A stretch of DNA of 64,000 bases, from contig JAQSEB010000059.1 of NCBI GenBank assembly GCA_030063045.1, forward strand, positions 5,394,001 to 5,458,000, written 5' to 3'. This stretch comes from Pratylenchus scribneri (lineage: Eukaryota; Nematoda; Chromadorea; Rhabditida; Pratylenchidae). A program made the position numbers and the translations under genes. The notes beneath the pieces were generated by a model. The model did not search any database and was not told where the DNA came from. It was given only the letters and a program-made list of their open reading frames with translations. Positions 46,554 through 54,903 of the stretch are shown piece by piece (positions within the stretch are counted from its first letter, which is position 1; the number at the start of each line of letters is the position of its first letter).

Positions 46554-47126
46554 TTAATAATATCCTAGATTATCTGCTCTTCTCTTTTTTAATAAAGCTC
46601 TTCCTGGAACTGACTGTCCAATTAACTCTGGTTTTAAAATGACGCGGCCTCGTTTGTTCCCCTTGCTTTTATACTTTCGGCCCCGCCTCTTCCCGCCCCC
46701 TGATTGTAATTTTTGTGCCGCCCTATTCGCCAATTTACGAATCCCCTCCTTGCTTTGATTAGTCACCGACGTTTTCAAATCCGTCCCTTTCACTACGTCA
46801 TCTATTTTTATTATTAATTTTAATTAATAATTTATTTAAATAAAACCTAATACTCTAGCTGTAGTCGATAGTGCTTCCTGTCCTACAGCCTTTCCAATAT
46901 TTGTGGTTATGGGTTGGACTTTGGAGACCAATGGCCTCAAATAACGCCAAACATTTCGTAAAACTGAACCAACCCCAGCCCCTCGTTGTCTTGTCAAAGC
47001 TGAGAAATGGCCATAACCTCTCTGATAGGGACTGGCATGATCAAAACGCCCAATAAATCCACCTCCATCTTGAGAAAATTGCTGACTTAAGCGGAGATTA
47101 CTCCCGTCAAATATTTGTCTAACCAT
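46554..47126 (-). CDS. Basic core or minor capsid protein, adenovirus pX/pVI-like
   Basis: Two exons joined at an intron of about 46 nt (46803-46848). The first exon has a Gly/Arg-rich amphipathic region (DGGGFIGRFDHASPYQRGYG, LTRQRGAGVGSVLRNVWRYL). The second is strongly basic (GGGKRRGRKYKSKGNKRGR) and ends RALLKKRRADNLGYY. Such Gly/Arg-rich proteins are common between capsid genes of Polintons. It lies 25 nt from the penton-like gene. Function assigned by position and composition. Confidence 0.65.
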
Positions 47127-47150
47127 ATTTTTAAAATAATCTAAATGAAC

Positions 47151-48341
47151 TCAGAAATAGATTGCTTTTTTAAATAGAAGTGTCAGGGTGATTTGTCCAT
47201 AATCGAATTTAACAAGTCTTCCGTCTATTGAGCGTATTTCGAAATCCATACTATCTATCTCTCGTGCCACCACTCGATGCATAAGTGGATTTGTGAAGAG
47301 TTTTTGAATTGTAGCGCCACTTTCTCCTTCAACAGCCACCAATTGAAGTAGATTGGAAAAAGAATTGCCAAAGATGATTGATTCCATTACTCCATGATTC
47401 ATAAAGACACATAATTGTGACATTGCCCCTCGAATATCTGGTGCGTAACGGGCTACATTTCCATTTTTTATTTTAATATTTTCCTCAAATCCTAGAGCAT
47501 AGGCAATTTGTGGGGTCAATCTGACATGTGATATTCGATCATCCGTACAAACAAATTCAAATCGACTAATGTGTTCATTGTAAACAAAGCGAATTGCTCT
47601 TGCGTAGGCTAATAAATTCTCCTCAGTTTCCTTTGTCATAATATGGGGATGTAATGCACCTTTCTCAATTTGGTCATAATATTGTTTGAAAATTGAAAAA
47701 TTTTTTCCAATATGTTCATTCAAATTTGGGCTTTCTATGGTTAAAATAGCTCTAAACCGTTGTAAATAAATTTCTAAAGCTAGTGCATAAGCCCAGCCAT
47801 CACGTTCCTCTAAATATTCTAATTCTTTCTGATATTCCGCCATTCCTTTTTCCGGTGATTGATTTTCTGTTAAGGAAGACTGGGAAATTTGTTGTTGATT
47901 TTGCGGTAAATTTTGGGTAGTTTGTTTAGCCGTATTTGTTGGTGGTCTATACGAGGCTGGAAGAAGGGGTGCCTCTCCATCGTCATTCACTTTTCTTTTA
48001 GCTCTATTGGTCCTCGTGTCATGAGTTTTTGATTCTTGAATTCGTCTTTCCATATCTCGGATAATCCCATGATAAAGGCTCTGCTCAAGATGTTTAGCCG
48101 AAGTATAGCTCCCCTTAGGAATTTTATAATGTCTGATTTCACCGCTTTTTAATTGAATAGCAAGGAATTGGTCTTCATGGGCTCCAATTGATGCCCAACT
48201 ATTTGGGTAAATTATTCCAGCTAATCCCACAGTCCATCCAGGTCCATCTAATATCAATTTCCTAGGCAATTGTACTCGAAATTTATTCGTTTGATTATCC
48301 GTTCCAGTGCTTGGAACAATCACATAAAATGAATTACTCAT
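47151..48341 (-). CDS. Polinton minor capsid / penton-like protein
   Basis: A single exon of 396 residues, MSNSFYVIVPSTGTDNQTNK, then FRVQLPRKLILDGPGWTVGL and AGIIYPNSWASIG, the hallmark start of the PY-type penton (single jelly-roll) proteins. A low-complexity Gln-rich linker (TTQNLPQNQQQISQSS) separates N- and C-terminal parts; the C-terminus includes VRLTPQIAYALGFEENIKI. Lies between integrase and core genes in the structural block. Confidence 0.8.
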   Translation of the reverse strand: MSNSFYVIVPSTGTDNQTNKFRVQLPRKLILDGPGWTVGLAGIIYPNSWASIGAHEDQFLAIQLKSGEIRHYKIPKGSYTSAKHLEQSLYHGIIRDMERRIQESKTHDTRTNRAKRKVNDDGEAPLLPASYRPPTNTAKQTTQNLPQNQQQISQSSLTENQSPEKGMAEYQKELEYLEERDGWAYALALEIYLQRFRAILTIESPNLNEHIGKNFSIFKQYYDQIEKGALHPHIMTKETEENLLAYARAIRFVYNEHISRFEFVCTDDRISHVRLTPQIAYALGFEENIKIKNGNVARYAPDIRGAMSQLCVFMNHGVMESIIFGNSFSNLLQLVAVEGESGATIQKLFTNPLMHRVVAREIDSMDFEIRSIDGRLVKFDYGQITLTLLFKKAIYF

Positions 48342-48438
48342 CTGAAATTGAATTTATTCATTCAGAATAAATTAAATATTAAAATGAAATAAACATTGAT
48401 AATAGAAATTAATTTTTAAAAAGAATGATTTATTCAAA

Positions 48439-49673
48439 TTAATTAACAACATCTGATTGTTTAATCCAATATGATTCGGGATAACCGAAAAATTTCACCA
48501 GTAATTCTTTTACACCATTTCTTTTCCTCTCTTGTAATATACTCTCTATTCTATAGGTTGTGTCTGCATCCAGTCGCGTCTTAACCAGCTCTGGTGCATA
48601 TGCTCTTCCCTTCAGTGTCTCCCCTTTATAATTCTCTAATTTATAATAGTCCACTGGGTTTGATTTCCTCGCCTCTTTTATTTTATATATTTCATCTGTA
48701 AATGGGTATATGCATGTATGACTAATTAACAAACCTGAATAATTAGCCAAATATCCTTTTTCGAATGTTTGTTTCTTTTTTACCAAACGAACAGCATCAT
48801 CTGGTTTGAATTTTGTCGTCTTTCTCTTCTTTTCTGGATAAAGATATTCCCTATAAAGTTTGTCCCAAAGAATGCTGGCATTTTTCGGATTCACTTGGTT
48901 CGGGGTCATCCCTGTTGCTGCATTGACTGTATTGTTCATTGCATTTACAATTTCTGGCAAAACTTTGGACCATTTTAAGGAATTTTTCTCAGAAATCCAT
49001 CGATAAAGTCTCAATTTTAAACTACGAATAAATCGTTCAGCTACAGCTGCTTTTACATAGCTACTACGTGCAGAAAATTTTTCAATCCCTTTATCTTTGA
49101 AATATTTCTTCATTTCCCCACTTTCGAATTCTAATCCACGGTCAGAGTAAATTTCAGATGGAAGATGTGGCATTTGTTTAAAAAGCTCCTCAAATCCTTC
49201 CAGCATATCTTTTGTGGATTTGGATTTTATCGGGACAGCGAACACCCGACGACTTAGGACATCGACACCCAACAAACAAAATCGATAACCTTCATTTTCT
49301 TCCGCTAAACTCTGAAAATCGGCCAAATCCACCTGTAAATCTAAAACAAAAATTTGGAACAAGATCTTTAGATACTACTTGTCATAAAACCCATCGGAAT
49401 TGTCTTTGATGTTTTAAAATTACGCCTTCTTCCCCTGAATAGAGTATAAGTCCGATTTCCTTCAAGAAAATGGAGTACATCTTTTTTCGTAATCTCTGGA
49501 TATTTTCTTTTAACTTCCCTATACAAATTGACAAATCCACTGAAACCACCGGGATTATTAGGATCCGTATATATTGTATTTATTTTCTTCGTTTTTGTAT
49601 TTTCTTCCACCTCATTGGTTGAAATCTGTGTTTCTTTCCGCGTACCTTTTTGTGCTTTCTTTGTCTTAACCAT
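48439..49673 (-). CDS. INT: DDE integrase with chromodomain-like tail
   Basis: Retroviral-type integrase that joins element ends and makes the 6-bp duplication. The N-terminal domain includes GGFSGFVNLYREVKRKYPEI. An intron (about 49338-49377) precedes the catalytic core: QVDLADFQ (first Asp), IYSDRGLEFESGEMKKYF (second Asp) and KAAVAERFIRSLKLRLYRW (Glu). Conserved AMNNTVNAATGMTPNQVN follows. A second short intron (about 48698-48735) leads to the SH3-like part and a C-terminal YRIESILQERKRNGVKELLV KFFGYPESYW block resembling a chromodomain. Its 5' 94 bp overlap the 3' end of the next gene in another frame. Confidence 0.92.
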
Positions 49674-50497
49674 CCTTTTCCTGATTGTTTAGAGCTTTGG
49701 TGAATTAATTGACTAGCTTCCGGGTCTTCCAATATTTTTCTCCTCAAATAAATCATTCCAGGAGGAGAGGCCAAATCGGGGGTGGGATTAATCAAACGAT
49801 TAAGGGCAACCACAATAGAAGAATTAAAGACTGGTCTTTTAGTTTGAGGGTTCATTATAGCATATTTGCCCTCTTCATCTCTAAGGACACCAAATTTCGA
49901 AGGGTTACTTGCTATTAATTTTGACAATGCGTTTAGTCTCTGCTGCTTTTCTTTTTTCTCTCCTTCTGATTTCTCTAATCTCTGTTGCCTTCTAGTTTTT
50001 ATAATTGGTGTTTCTAATTGTTGAGTTGTTGTAGGGGTGTGGTCAAATACTGTATCATCTGCACCCGACCAATCAGCAGTGGAGCCGGCTGTTCTATAAA
50101 CATCAACCGATTCTCTTGGCGTTCTCACTGAAGGTTGTCTCTGAATAGGTTCCAATTCTCCATTTTCATCCAATATTGCTTTTTCTCCTCCTTTAGAAAT
50201 TAATTCTTTCCCAATAGAATCAAGTTGGACTTTCATAGGGCGATTAAGCAAGGCCTTACGGGCTTTGAGATAACTTCTGAGTCTCTGATTAAATAATACG
50301 TTCTTTGTGCTTGCATTCTTCTTCTTTCCTTTTTTCGCTTGGCTAAGTTTCTTTTTGACAAATTCAAATAGGGTCTTTTCTTCCAAGTCATCGCTTATTC
50401 CTTTCCCGGTTTGAGGCATTGTTGTTTTTGTTGTTTCAGTCAAAAGGGATTTAAAATTTGGTTCTGGTACCAGAATATATTTAAGTGCTGCTGCCAT
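49580..50497 (-). CDS. Basic Polinton protein, possibly PW-type
   Basis: 305 residues in one exon: MAAALKYILVPEPNFKSLLT, a Lys-rich region, ALLNRPMKVQLDSIGKELIS, a Thr/Ser/Gln-rich linker and a C-terminal PGMIYLRRKILEDPEASQLI followed by a very basic tail. Size, charge and place between ATPase and integrase suit the PW-type protein of Polintons, but I cannot confirm the family. The 3' end overlaps the integrase start; the 5' end overlaps the next gene by 17 bp. Confidence 0.6.
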   Translation of the reverse strand: MAAALKYILVPEPNFKSLLTETTKTTMPQTGKGISDDLEEKTLFEFVKKKLSQAKKGKKKNASTKNVLFNQRLRSYLKARKALLNRPMKVQLDSIGKELISKGGEKAILDENGELEPIQRQPSVRTPRESVDVYRTAGSTADWSGADDTVFDHTPTTTQQLETPIIKTRRQQRLEKSEGEKKEKQQRLNALSKLIASNPSKFGVLRDEEGKYAIMNPQTKRPVFNSSIVVALNRLINPTPDLASPPGMIYLRRKILEDPEASQLIHQSSKQSGKGWLRQRKHKKVRGKKHRFQPMRWKKIQKRRK

Positions 50498-50861
50498 TTC
50501 TAGTAATTTTTGAAATTAAATGAGATGCCGCTTCAATTAATACTGGAGTCAAAAGAGCAGCGAAGGGAAGACCACTCCCCCTTTGTTCAAGAAATTTTCT
50601 TGCTGAACCTTCACTCCGAATGCGGGAAAATTTCCTCACCAGTGGGGCATACGGTAGAAGTTTCCGCTTTTGCCTATTTGTTAGTCTGAAATCGGACAAT
50701 AAATTTGTGGATATTTCAATCAATGCCAATAATTGATCTTTGGTTGCCGATTTTATTAATTTTTGTCGTTTCCTATCCGATTTTGTTCGAGCCATTCTTT
50801 TCAAAAATCCATAATGCTTAAGTGGTAATTTTCCAATAGGTTGTCGTTCCTTTTTAACCAT
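50481..50861 (-). CDS. Small helical Polinton protein, possibly PX-type
   Basis: About 126 residues from ATG 50859-50861: MVKKERQPIGKLPLKHYGFL, SATKDQLLALIEISTNLLSD, KRKLLPYAPLVRKFSRIRSE, and a Gly-containing hydrophobic C-terminus SGLPFAALLTPVLIEAASHL. Proteins with this layout (helical, ending in a GF..LL.P-type hydrophobic stretch) recur in Mavericks. Role unknown; likely virion-associated. Confidence 0.6.
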   Translation of the reverse strand: MVKKERQPIGKLPLKHYGFLKRMARTKSDRKRQKLIKSATKDQLLALIEISTNLLSDFRLTNRQKRKLLPYAPLVRKFSRIRSEGSARKFLEQRGSGLPFAALLTPVLIEAASHLISKITRNGSST

Positions 50862-50943
50862 TTTTTGGTAAATAAACAATTTGTTCCTCACCAGGGAATA
50901 TATTGGTTCTAAAACTTTCTAAATTAAATTCAATTCAATTTGT

Positions 50944-51543
50944 CTACCTTAATCTCAATTTGTTGCTAATTGAGGGGTGAAGGGAAATTAATATGTAGCC
51001 AAATTTTCGTTCACAGGCTTGTTTATATGCACTGTAGAAATATTCGTTCTCCCTTGGAAATAATTGACTGGCTAGGCTCCTCAAACTCTGCTGATCATTA
51101 GGACAACGTAATAGGAAAATGAAATGAGAATTTGCCCTAGGCACCCGCATCGCCTTGTCAAAGAGGCTTTGAGTTATGAAAATAGGAGTGAAATTTTGAT
51201 GATGACTATTCCTGGTGAAAATATTTGCTAATCGTTTCGGGTCTATATCTTGAATTAAATCATCCAAAACAAAAATAAATGGTTTGGGCATATTGGCAAC
51301 AGTTTCTTCTGAAGGCACCCCTTGATAGACATGATACCCTTTCCTCTGTAATTGACCAATTTTTTCCGTGAATTCACCATAGGCCCAGAGAATGGCTTTT
51401 GGTTTTGGCTCGAACATATTTTCAGCATTTTCGAGTAGTCTGAGCACAAGTTCGGTTTTACCTGAAGATGATGGACCACTCACAATTATTCCAGATGGAA
51501 TTGGAAATTTTATTTCGTTGGCATCAAATTTAGAATATTCCAT
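50944..51543 (-). CDS. ATP: FtsK/HerA A32-type packaging ATPase
   Basis: Single exon, 199 residues. Walker A GIIVSGPSSSGKTELVLRLL at residues 18-37; Walker B FIFVLDDLI near residue 90; sensor-like PIFITQSLFDK. By family knowledge it pumps element DNA into capsids. It starts 21 nt from the end of the PAZ gene. Confidence 0.93.
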   Translation of the reverse strand: MEYSKFDANEIKFPIPSGIIVSGPSSSGKTELVLRLLENAENMFEPKPKAILWAYGEFTEKIGQLQRKGYHVYQGVPSEETVANMPKPFIFVLDDLIQDIDPKRLANIFTRNSHHQNFTPIFITQSLFDKAMRVPRANSHFIFLLRCPNDQQSLRSLASQLFPRENEYFYSAYKQACERKFGYILISLHPSISNKLRLR

Positions 51544-51564
51544 ATTAAAAAAATAGAAAAAATC

Positions 51565-52113
51565 TTAATGAACTGGTGTTTTAATTGTTAAATGAGTCCA
51601 AGGGAAAAAATGGTTTTCTTTATTATCATCGAATTCTTTCACTTCTTCCTTTTTATTGACGAGCATAATTAATTCTAAATATGGAAAATAATTTATTTCA
51701 AATGAATTGGTCAAACCGAGGGGATAATATTTGTTGTGACCGCTTTGGGTCATTTCCATTAGACAACGCATTCTGGGATATTGAAGACGGATACGACGTC
51801 GGATATAAAAATGGTGCTGAAAAATATATTAAAATAAAATAATTATTTTTCAATTCACTTCAACAGTGATGCCCAAATATCCCTCATATGCATGTTGTTC
51901 ACGAGAGGATTTTGTCCCAATTCTGCACCTTGATCCATTAATTTCCCTATATTCTCCAAGGTTATCCATATAACATGTCTGCAATTCCTTGCCCTGCAGG
52001 AAGTCATTAACCTTTTGAATATTTAGAGGATGGTTGAGTCTCTCTTGAAGGGCTGATTCGTTGCAGTCCAACAATTTTGATAAAACTTTTAAGAGAGGAG
52101 TTTTGGAGGTCAT
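51565..52113 (-). CDS. Stand-alone PAZ-domain protein (element cargo)
   Basis: PAZ domains of Argonaute and Dicer hold the 3' end of small RNAs. Exon 1 (52113-about 51865) gives MTSKTPLLKVLSKLLDCNES, then INIQ-like helix and VNDFLQGKELQTCYMDNLGE YREI; a 48-nt intron (donor GTGAAT, acceptor TTTTTCAG) leads to exon 2. Across the join the protein reads LGITVE then HHFYIRRRIRLQYPRMRCLM, followed by NKYYPLGLTNSFEI. This is the PAZ order: helix, FLxGkxVxTxY, yrI, ITVxxYF..rY.I.L.YP.lPCL, YyPlElc. About 166 residues and no MID or PIWI domain, so it cannot slice. First gene of the structural block, next to the divergent promoter. Confidence 0.75.
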
Positions 52114-52376
52114 TTCTAAAGAATGTGGGTCAAAAAGGGAAAATGTGGGTCAAAAGAGAAAATGTAGGTCAGAGAAAGAAAATAAGGGTCAGCGAGGGAA
52201 ATGAGGGAGGGGAATGGGCGGGGTATTGCGTAATATCGATCGAGTGGATGAGTCAAGCGTCCTCATCCTCTTTCATGTCAATTCTCATCCTTTTTCATTC
52301 ATTCATTTTGAAAATAAAAATTTCGTAATTTGACAAAATTCCAAATAATTGTCCAATTTGTGCTCTTGATTCAATA
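52114..52376. promoter_or_regulatory. Divergent promoter with GTGGGTCAAAA iterons
   Basis: The structural block (minus) and the F-box gene (plus) both start here. Four direct near-repeats (AATGTGGGTCAAAAAGGGA type, period about 19) occupy 52122-52200: GTGGGTCAAAAAG, GTGGGTCAAAAGA, GTAGGTCAGAGAA, AAGGGTCAGCGA. GGTCA half-sites resemble nuclear-receptor half-sites; that is inference. Confidence 0.5.
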
Positions 52377-53575
52377 ATGGCTACAAAAAAAGAACAAGGT
52401 GTGAAACGAAGTGCCGATAATGAAATTAAACCCAAAAATGCTAAAAGCTCTCGTGGTAGATTTATTAAACCAAAATTCAAATGTGAATGCAAAACTCAGC
52501 AGTTGCAACCCAAACCGATGGAGAAGAAACCGAAATGTCCAAAACCGAAGGTGAAAGCAATGGTGAAGTCGACGAATTGGTCAACAAATTTGAGCGATCT
52601 CGACTCTCAAATGTCATGAATCGGGAGAAAACATTTTGGAAAATAGGTTTTATTTAATTCTTTCATCAATCGGATTATAAATTTCCATTAGCTCGACCTA
52701 AGTGGCCAGCGAGTTTGCATTTCCTCTGTGAAGAGTGCCGCGACGAGAATTACAAGATGGGCAATGAACGTTTTGAAATTTTTCGTTCAAAGTTAACTCA
52801 GGACAATGATCGGCTCATTTTCAAGCAATCGTTTTGCCGAAAATGTGTGCTTATGAATATGGATATGGCTGAGTTGCTCTTCAAATTCAGTGATGCAAAT
52901 TATCCGGATTTTTCGGAATATGAGATCAAAATGCGACGAGAAAAGAAGAATCAAGAAAAGTGAGATGCATATTGTGCAATTTTTTGAATTGAATAAAGTT
53001 TGTTAAATTTGAGAATTGAAAATGCAATTATCGTTCGCAAATTACCGGTCGAATTGTTAGCAGAAATTGCCAGCTTTATACCATATCACCTAAAAATAGT
53101 AGATGAGGATGGCGTAATGGAAGAGGGTCGATCACAAGCAATTTTATCTTCCTATTCGCTTGGCTCTTGGATTCGAAAATATTGGCTTGATTATAGACAA
53201 AGGCGACGACAAAAAGTGATGGAAATCGGTCAAAAATTGAGAGAATTGAGGAATGGCCGATTTGATCAAGAATTTAGCAGAACGAGACATCGTTATTCTC
53301 TGCTTTGCGATTTGAATTGGTATTGGGAAAATCCGGAAGAAGAAGAAGACATTTTATGTGTTCTATGCATGAATTCGGGCTATAGACCTTGCCAATTTTG
53401 GAATTGCCAACGAAATGCTCATTATCACCCAACACGTTCTACAAATTCAAATTGGAAAGGCAAAGGTCCAAATGCATTCAGAAAATGTTTTTGGGGAATT
53501 CACACTATGCATGAAGATTGTTATAATGATTTTAATCTTTGTACAGTTTGTTCACCCCTATGGGACCAACATTGA
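52377..53575 (+). CDS. F-box plus RING-like zinc protein (element cargo)
   Basis: Four exons: 52377-52452, 52500-about 52655, 52692-about 52959, 53000-53575. The first intron (52453-52499, GTGGTA..CTCAG) removes what otherwise looks like a frameshift. Domains: a Lys-rich N-terminus; a cysteine pair module (FLCEECRDENYK ... SFCRKCVLMNMDMA); an F-box-like helix (VRKLPVELLAEIASFIPYHL); an Arg-rich middle; and a C-terminal RING-like region (ILCVLCMNSGYRPC, FRKCFWGIHTMHEDC, LCTVCSPLW) with paired Cys and His ligands. F-box and RING modules point to ubiquitin ligase work. It is the only rightward gene at the right end of the element. Confidence 0.65.
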
Positions 53576-53743
53576 TAAAATTGTTGAAGAAAAATATTAA
53601 TTTATCCGAAAAAGAATTGAACCCTTACCTAAATGCTTAAATCAAGGACGAAACCCCTAGGCGACTATGTTCTTTCTCCAGTTTTTATTCAAAAGTAATT
53701 GATATTGTGAATAATTGCATGCAAAGTGAATTATCCAATTCAT

Positions 53744-54202
53744 TCAATTGTTATTTCTTCATCCGATTGTTCATCAAGAAGGTTCACATTTACGCGGCGC
53801 CAGGGGACATGCGGCAAATAATCCTTGAACCAAATGAAGACCACATTGGAAAATTCCGAGTCAATCAGACCTGCTTCTAATGATAAAAATTTTTGTTGTG
53901 ATAAAAAGAATTCCAAAACCTTGAAGCATCTCCGATGAAGTGCAATCTTTGCTCATCCATTGTTCCTCAACAACATGGCCCACCAAATGGTTTCGATTAT
54001 TGTTTGCGGGAATTCCTTGAAAGCGGTATATGCAAAGAATGTACGGCTCGGATTCATCCTTCTTGAAATAATATTTGTGGAGCATACAATATTCGTGAAT
54101 GTTCATCACTAAAATTTAAATAAAGTGCCATTTTTTGAAAAGAAATTTACTTTGACGAATTGCATTTGGCATATGGCCTGGATGATAATAACGAATTCTC
54201 AT
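53744..54202 (-). CDS. Unidentified element protein, about 130 residues
   Basis: Three exons. Exon 1 reads MRIRYYHPGHMPNAIRQ; exon 2 is MMNIHEYCMLHKYYFKKDES ... FQGIPANNNRNHLVGHVVEE; exon 3 is EAGLIDSEFSNVVFIWFKDY ... and ends in an acidic tail EQSDEEITIE. Intron ends match GT..TTTAG and GT..ATTAG. No family recognised. Last supported gene before the right end of the element. Confidence 0.5.
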
Positions 54203-54299
54203 TGTTCCGGTTGTTAAATATTGGTTGAAGAACATTCAAAGGAACGTCAAATTTAAAGGAATAAATTGATTTTACCAAACAAATTATTTTTCCAAACAT

Positions 54300-54482
54300 T
54301 TAATTTTTCAAATTAATTAAATTACGGGAAAACAGAATGCCAAGACTTTGTATCCAACTCACATTGTCTGTCCCGTACATTCTATCATTCATTTTTGGAA
54401 TTGTTCCAAGTCGTGATAATTTATCCTTAAAACAGATGGACAGGCCACTATATTCATACGCAAGGGTTATATATTGCTCCAT
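54300..54482 (-). CDS. Short open frame near the right end
   Basis: Sixty residues (MEQYITLAYEYSGLSICFKD) with no splice or family support. May be a chance frame or an exon. Confidence 0.2.
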   Translation of the reverse strand: MEQYITLAYEYSGLSICFKDKLSRLGTIPKMNDRMYGTDNVSWIQSLGILFSRNLINLKN

Positions 54483-54587
54483 TTATTTTTGGAAGCGTTC
54501 CAATTTTATATGACTTTTTATCCAAAAGTGACATTATATCCAAGCGCCAAAATTAATTTTAAATACCTACCCCTTACCCTTCCGCTT

Positions 54588-54638
54588 GGGTGCTACCGTA
54601 TGAAAATTATTTAAAAGTCATTGGGATATGTAGTAGTT
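54588..54638 (-). repeat. Right terminal inverted repeat
   Basis: On the minus strand AACTACTACATATCCCAATG continues to ATACGGTAGCACCC; it matches the left end from CTACATATCCC on, with about five differences. Homology stops after GCACCC. Confidence 0.75.
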
Positions 54639-54644
54639 GGTCGA
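54639..54644 (+). other. Right target-site duplication GGTCGA
   Basis: Same 6-mer as 27055-27060. Confidence 0.75.
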
Positions 54645-54789
54645 ATGGACAAAAACAAATGATGGAGAAAAGGAGAATGGATTGATGGCACAAAAATATG
54701 GAATGATCAGTGAAAAATTGGAAGAAACCGGGGAAATTGAAGAAGATTGCCTTCGACTTCCATTCGGAAGGGAGTACACAATTTGTTAA
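54645..54789 (+). pseudogene. TRUB2: Displaced C-terminal exon part of the TRUB2-like gene
   Basis: Read in the frame set by GTG GTC GA at 27053-27060, the sequence after GGTCGA stays open for 48 codons (EWTKTNDGEKENGLMAQKYG at its start, RLPFGREYTIC at its end) and stops at TAA 54787-54789. It is charged and host-like in codon use. It is now cut off from its promoter by the element. Human TRUB2 also has a variable tail beyond the PUA-like end, so loss may be tolerated. Confidence 0.7.
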
Positions 54790-54903
54790 TTTTTTTTTCG
54801 TTAAATTGAATTTAATAAATTTGTTCAAAAATAATAAAATATAATTAATTTGTATTCATTTTAATTTGCTTCCATTTATTCCCTTCTCCTTTCATCCATC
54901 CAT

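Larger units (their letters stand above)
27061..54638. mobile_element. 27.6-kb Polinton/Maverick with large cargo, inserted in the TRUB gene
   Basis: The element has the full self-synthesising set: protein-primed PolB, DDE integrase, packaging ATPase, adenain-like protease, double-jelly-roll capsid, penton-like and core-like proteins. Its ends share an inverted match of about 46 nt (CTACATATCCCAATGAC, TACGGTAGCACCC) and are flanked by GGTCGA. Removing it would place GTGGTCGA before ATGGACAAA, keeping the TRUB frame open to 54789. Polintons are usually 15-20 kb; the extra length is the arm at 27.1-37.4 kb with genes not typical of the family. All core genes look uninterrupted when 40-60 nt introns are removed, so insertion may be recent. 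Nesting of other elements in the left arm cannot be excluded. Confidence 0.85.

Noticed and set aside
48439..49673. LTR retrotransposon integrase
   Set aside because: No reverse transcriptase, gag or LTRs nearby; it sits with PolB, ATPase, protease and capsid genes of a Polinton.
52377..52619. Frameshift in the F-box cargo gene
   Set aside because: A 47-nt intron (52453-52499) with GT/AG ends restores one frame through all exons.
37374..54202. Polinton limited to 37.4-54.2 kb
   Set aside because: I found no inverted ends or duplication there by eye, whereas 27061/54638 have both and restore a host frame. A computed end search could change this.
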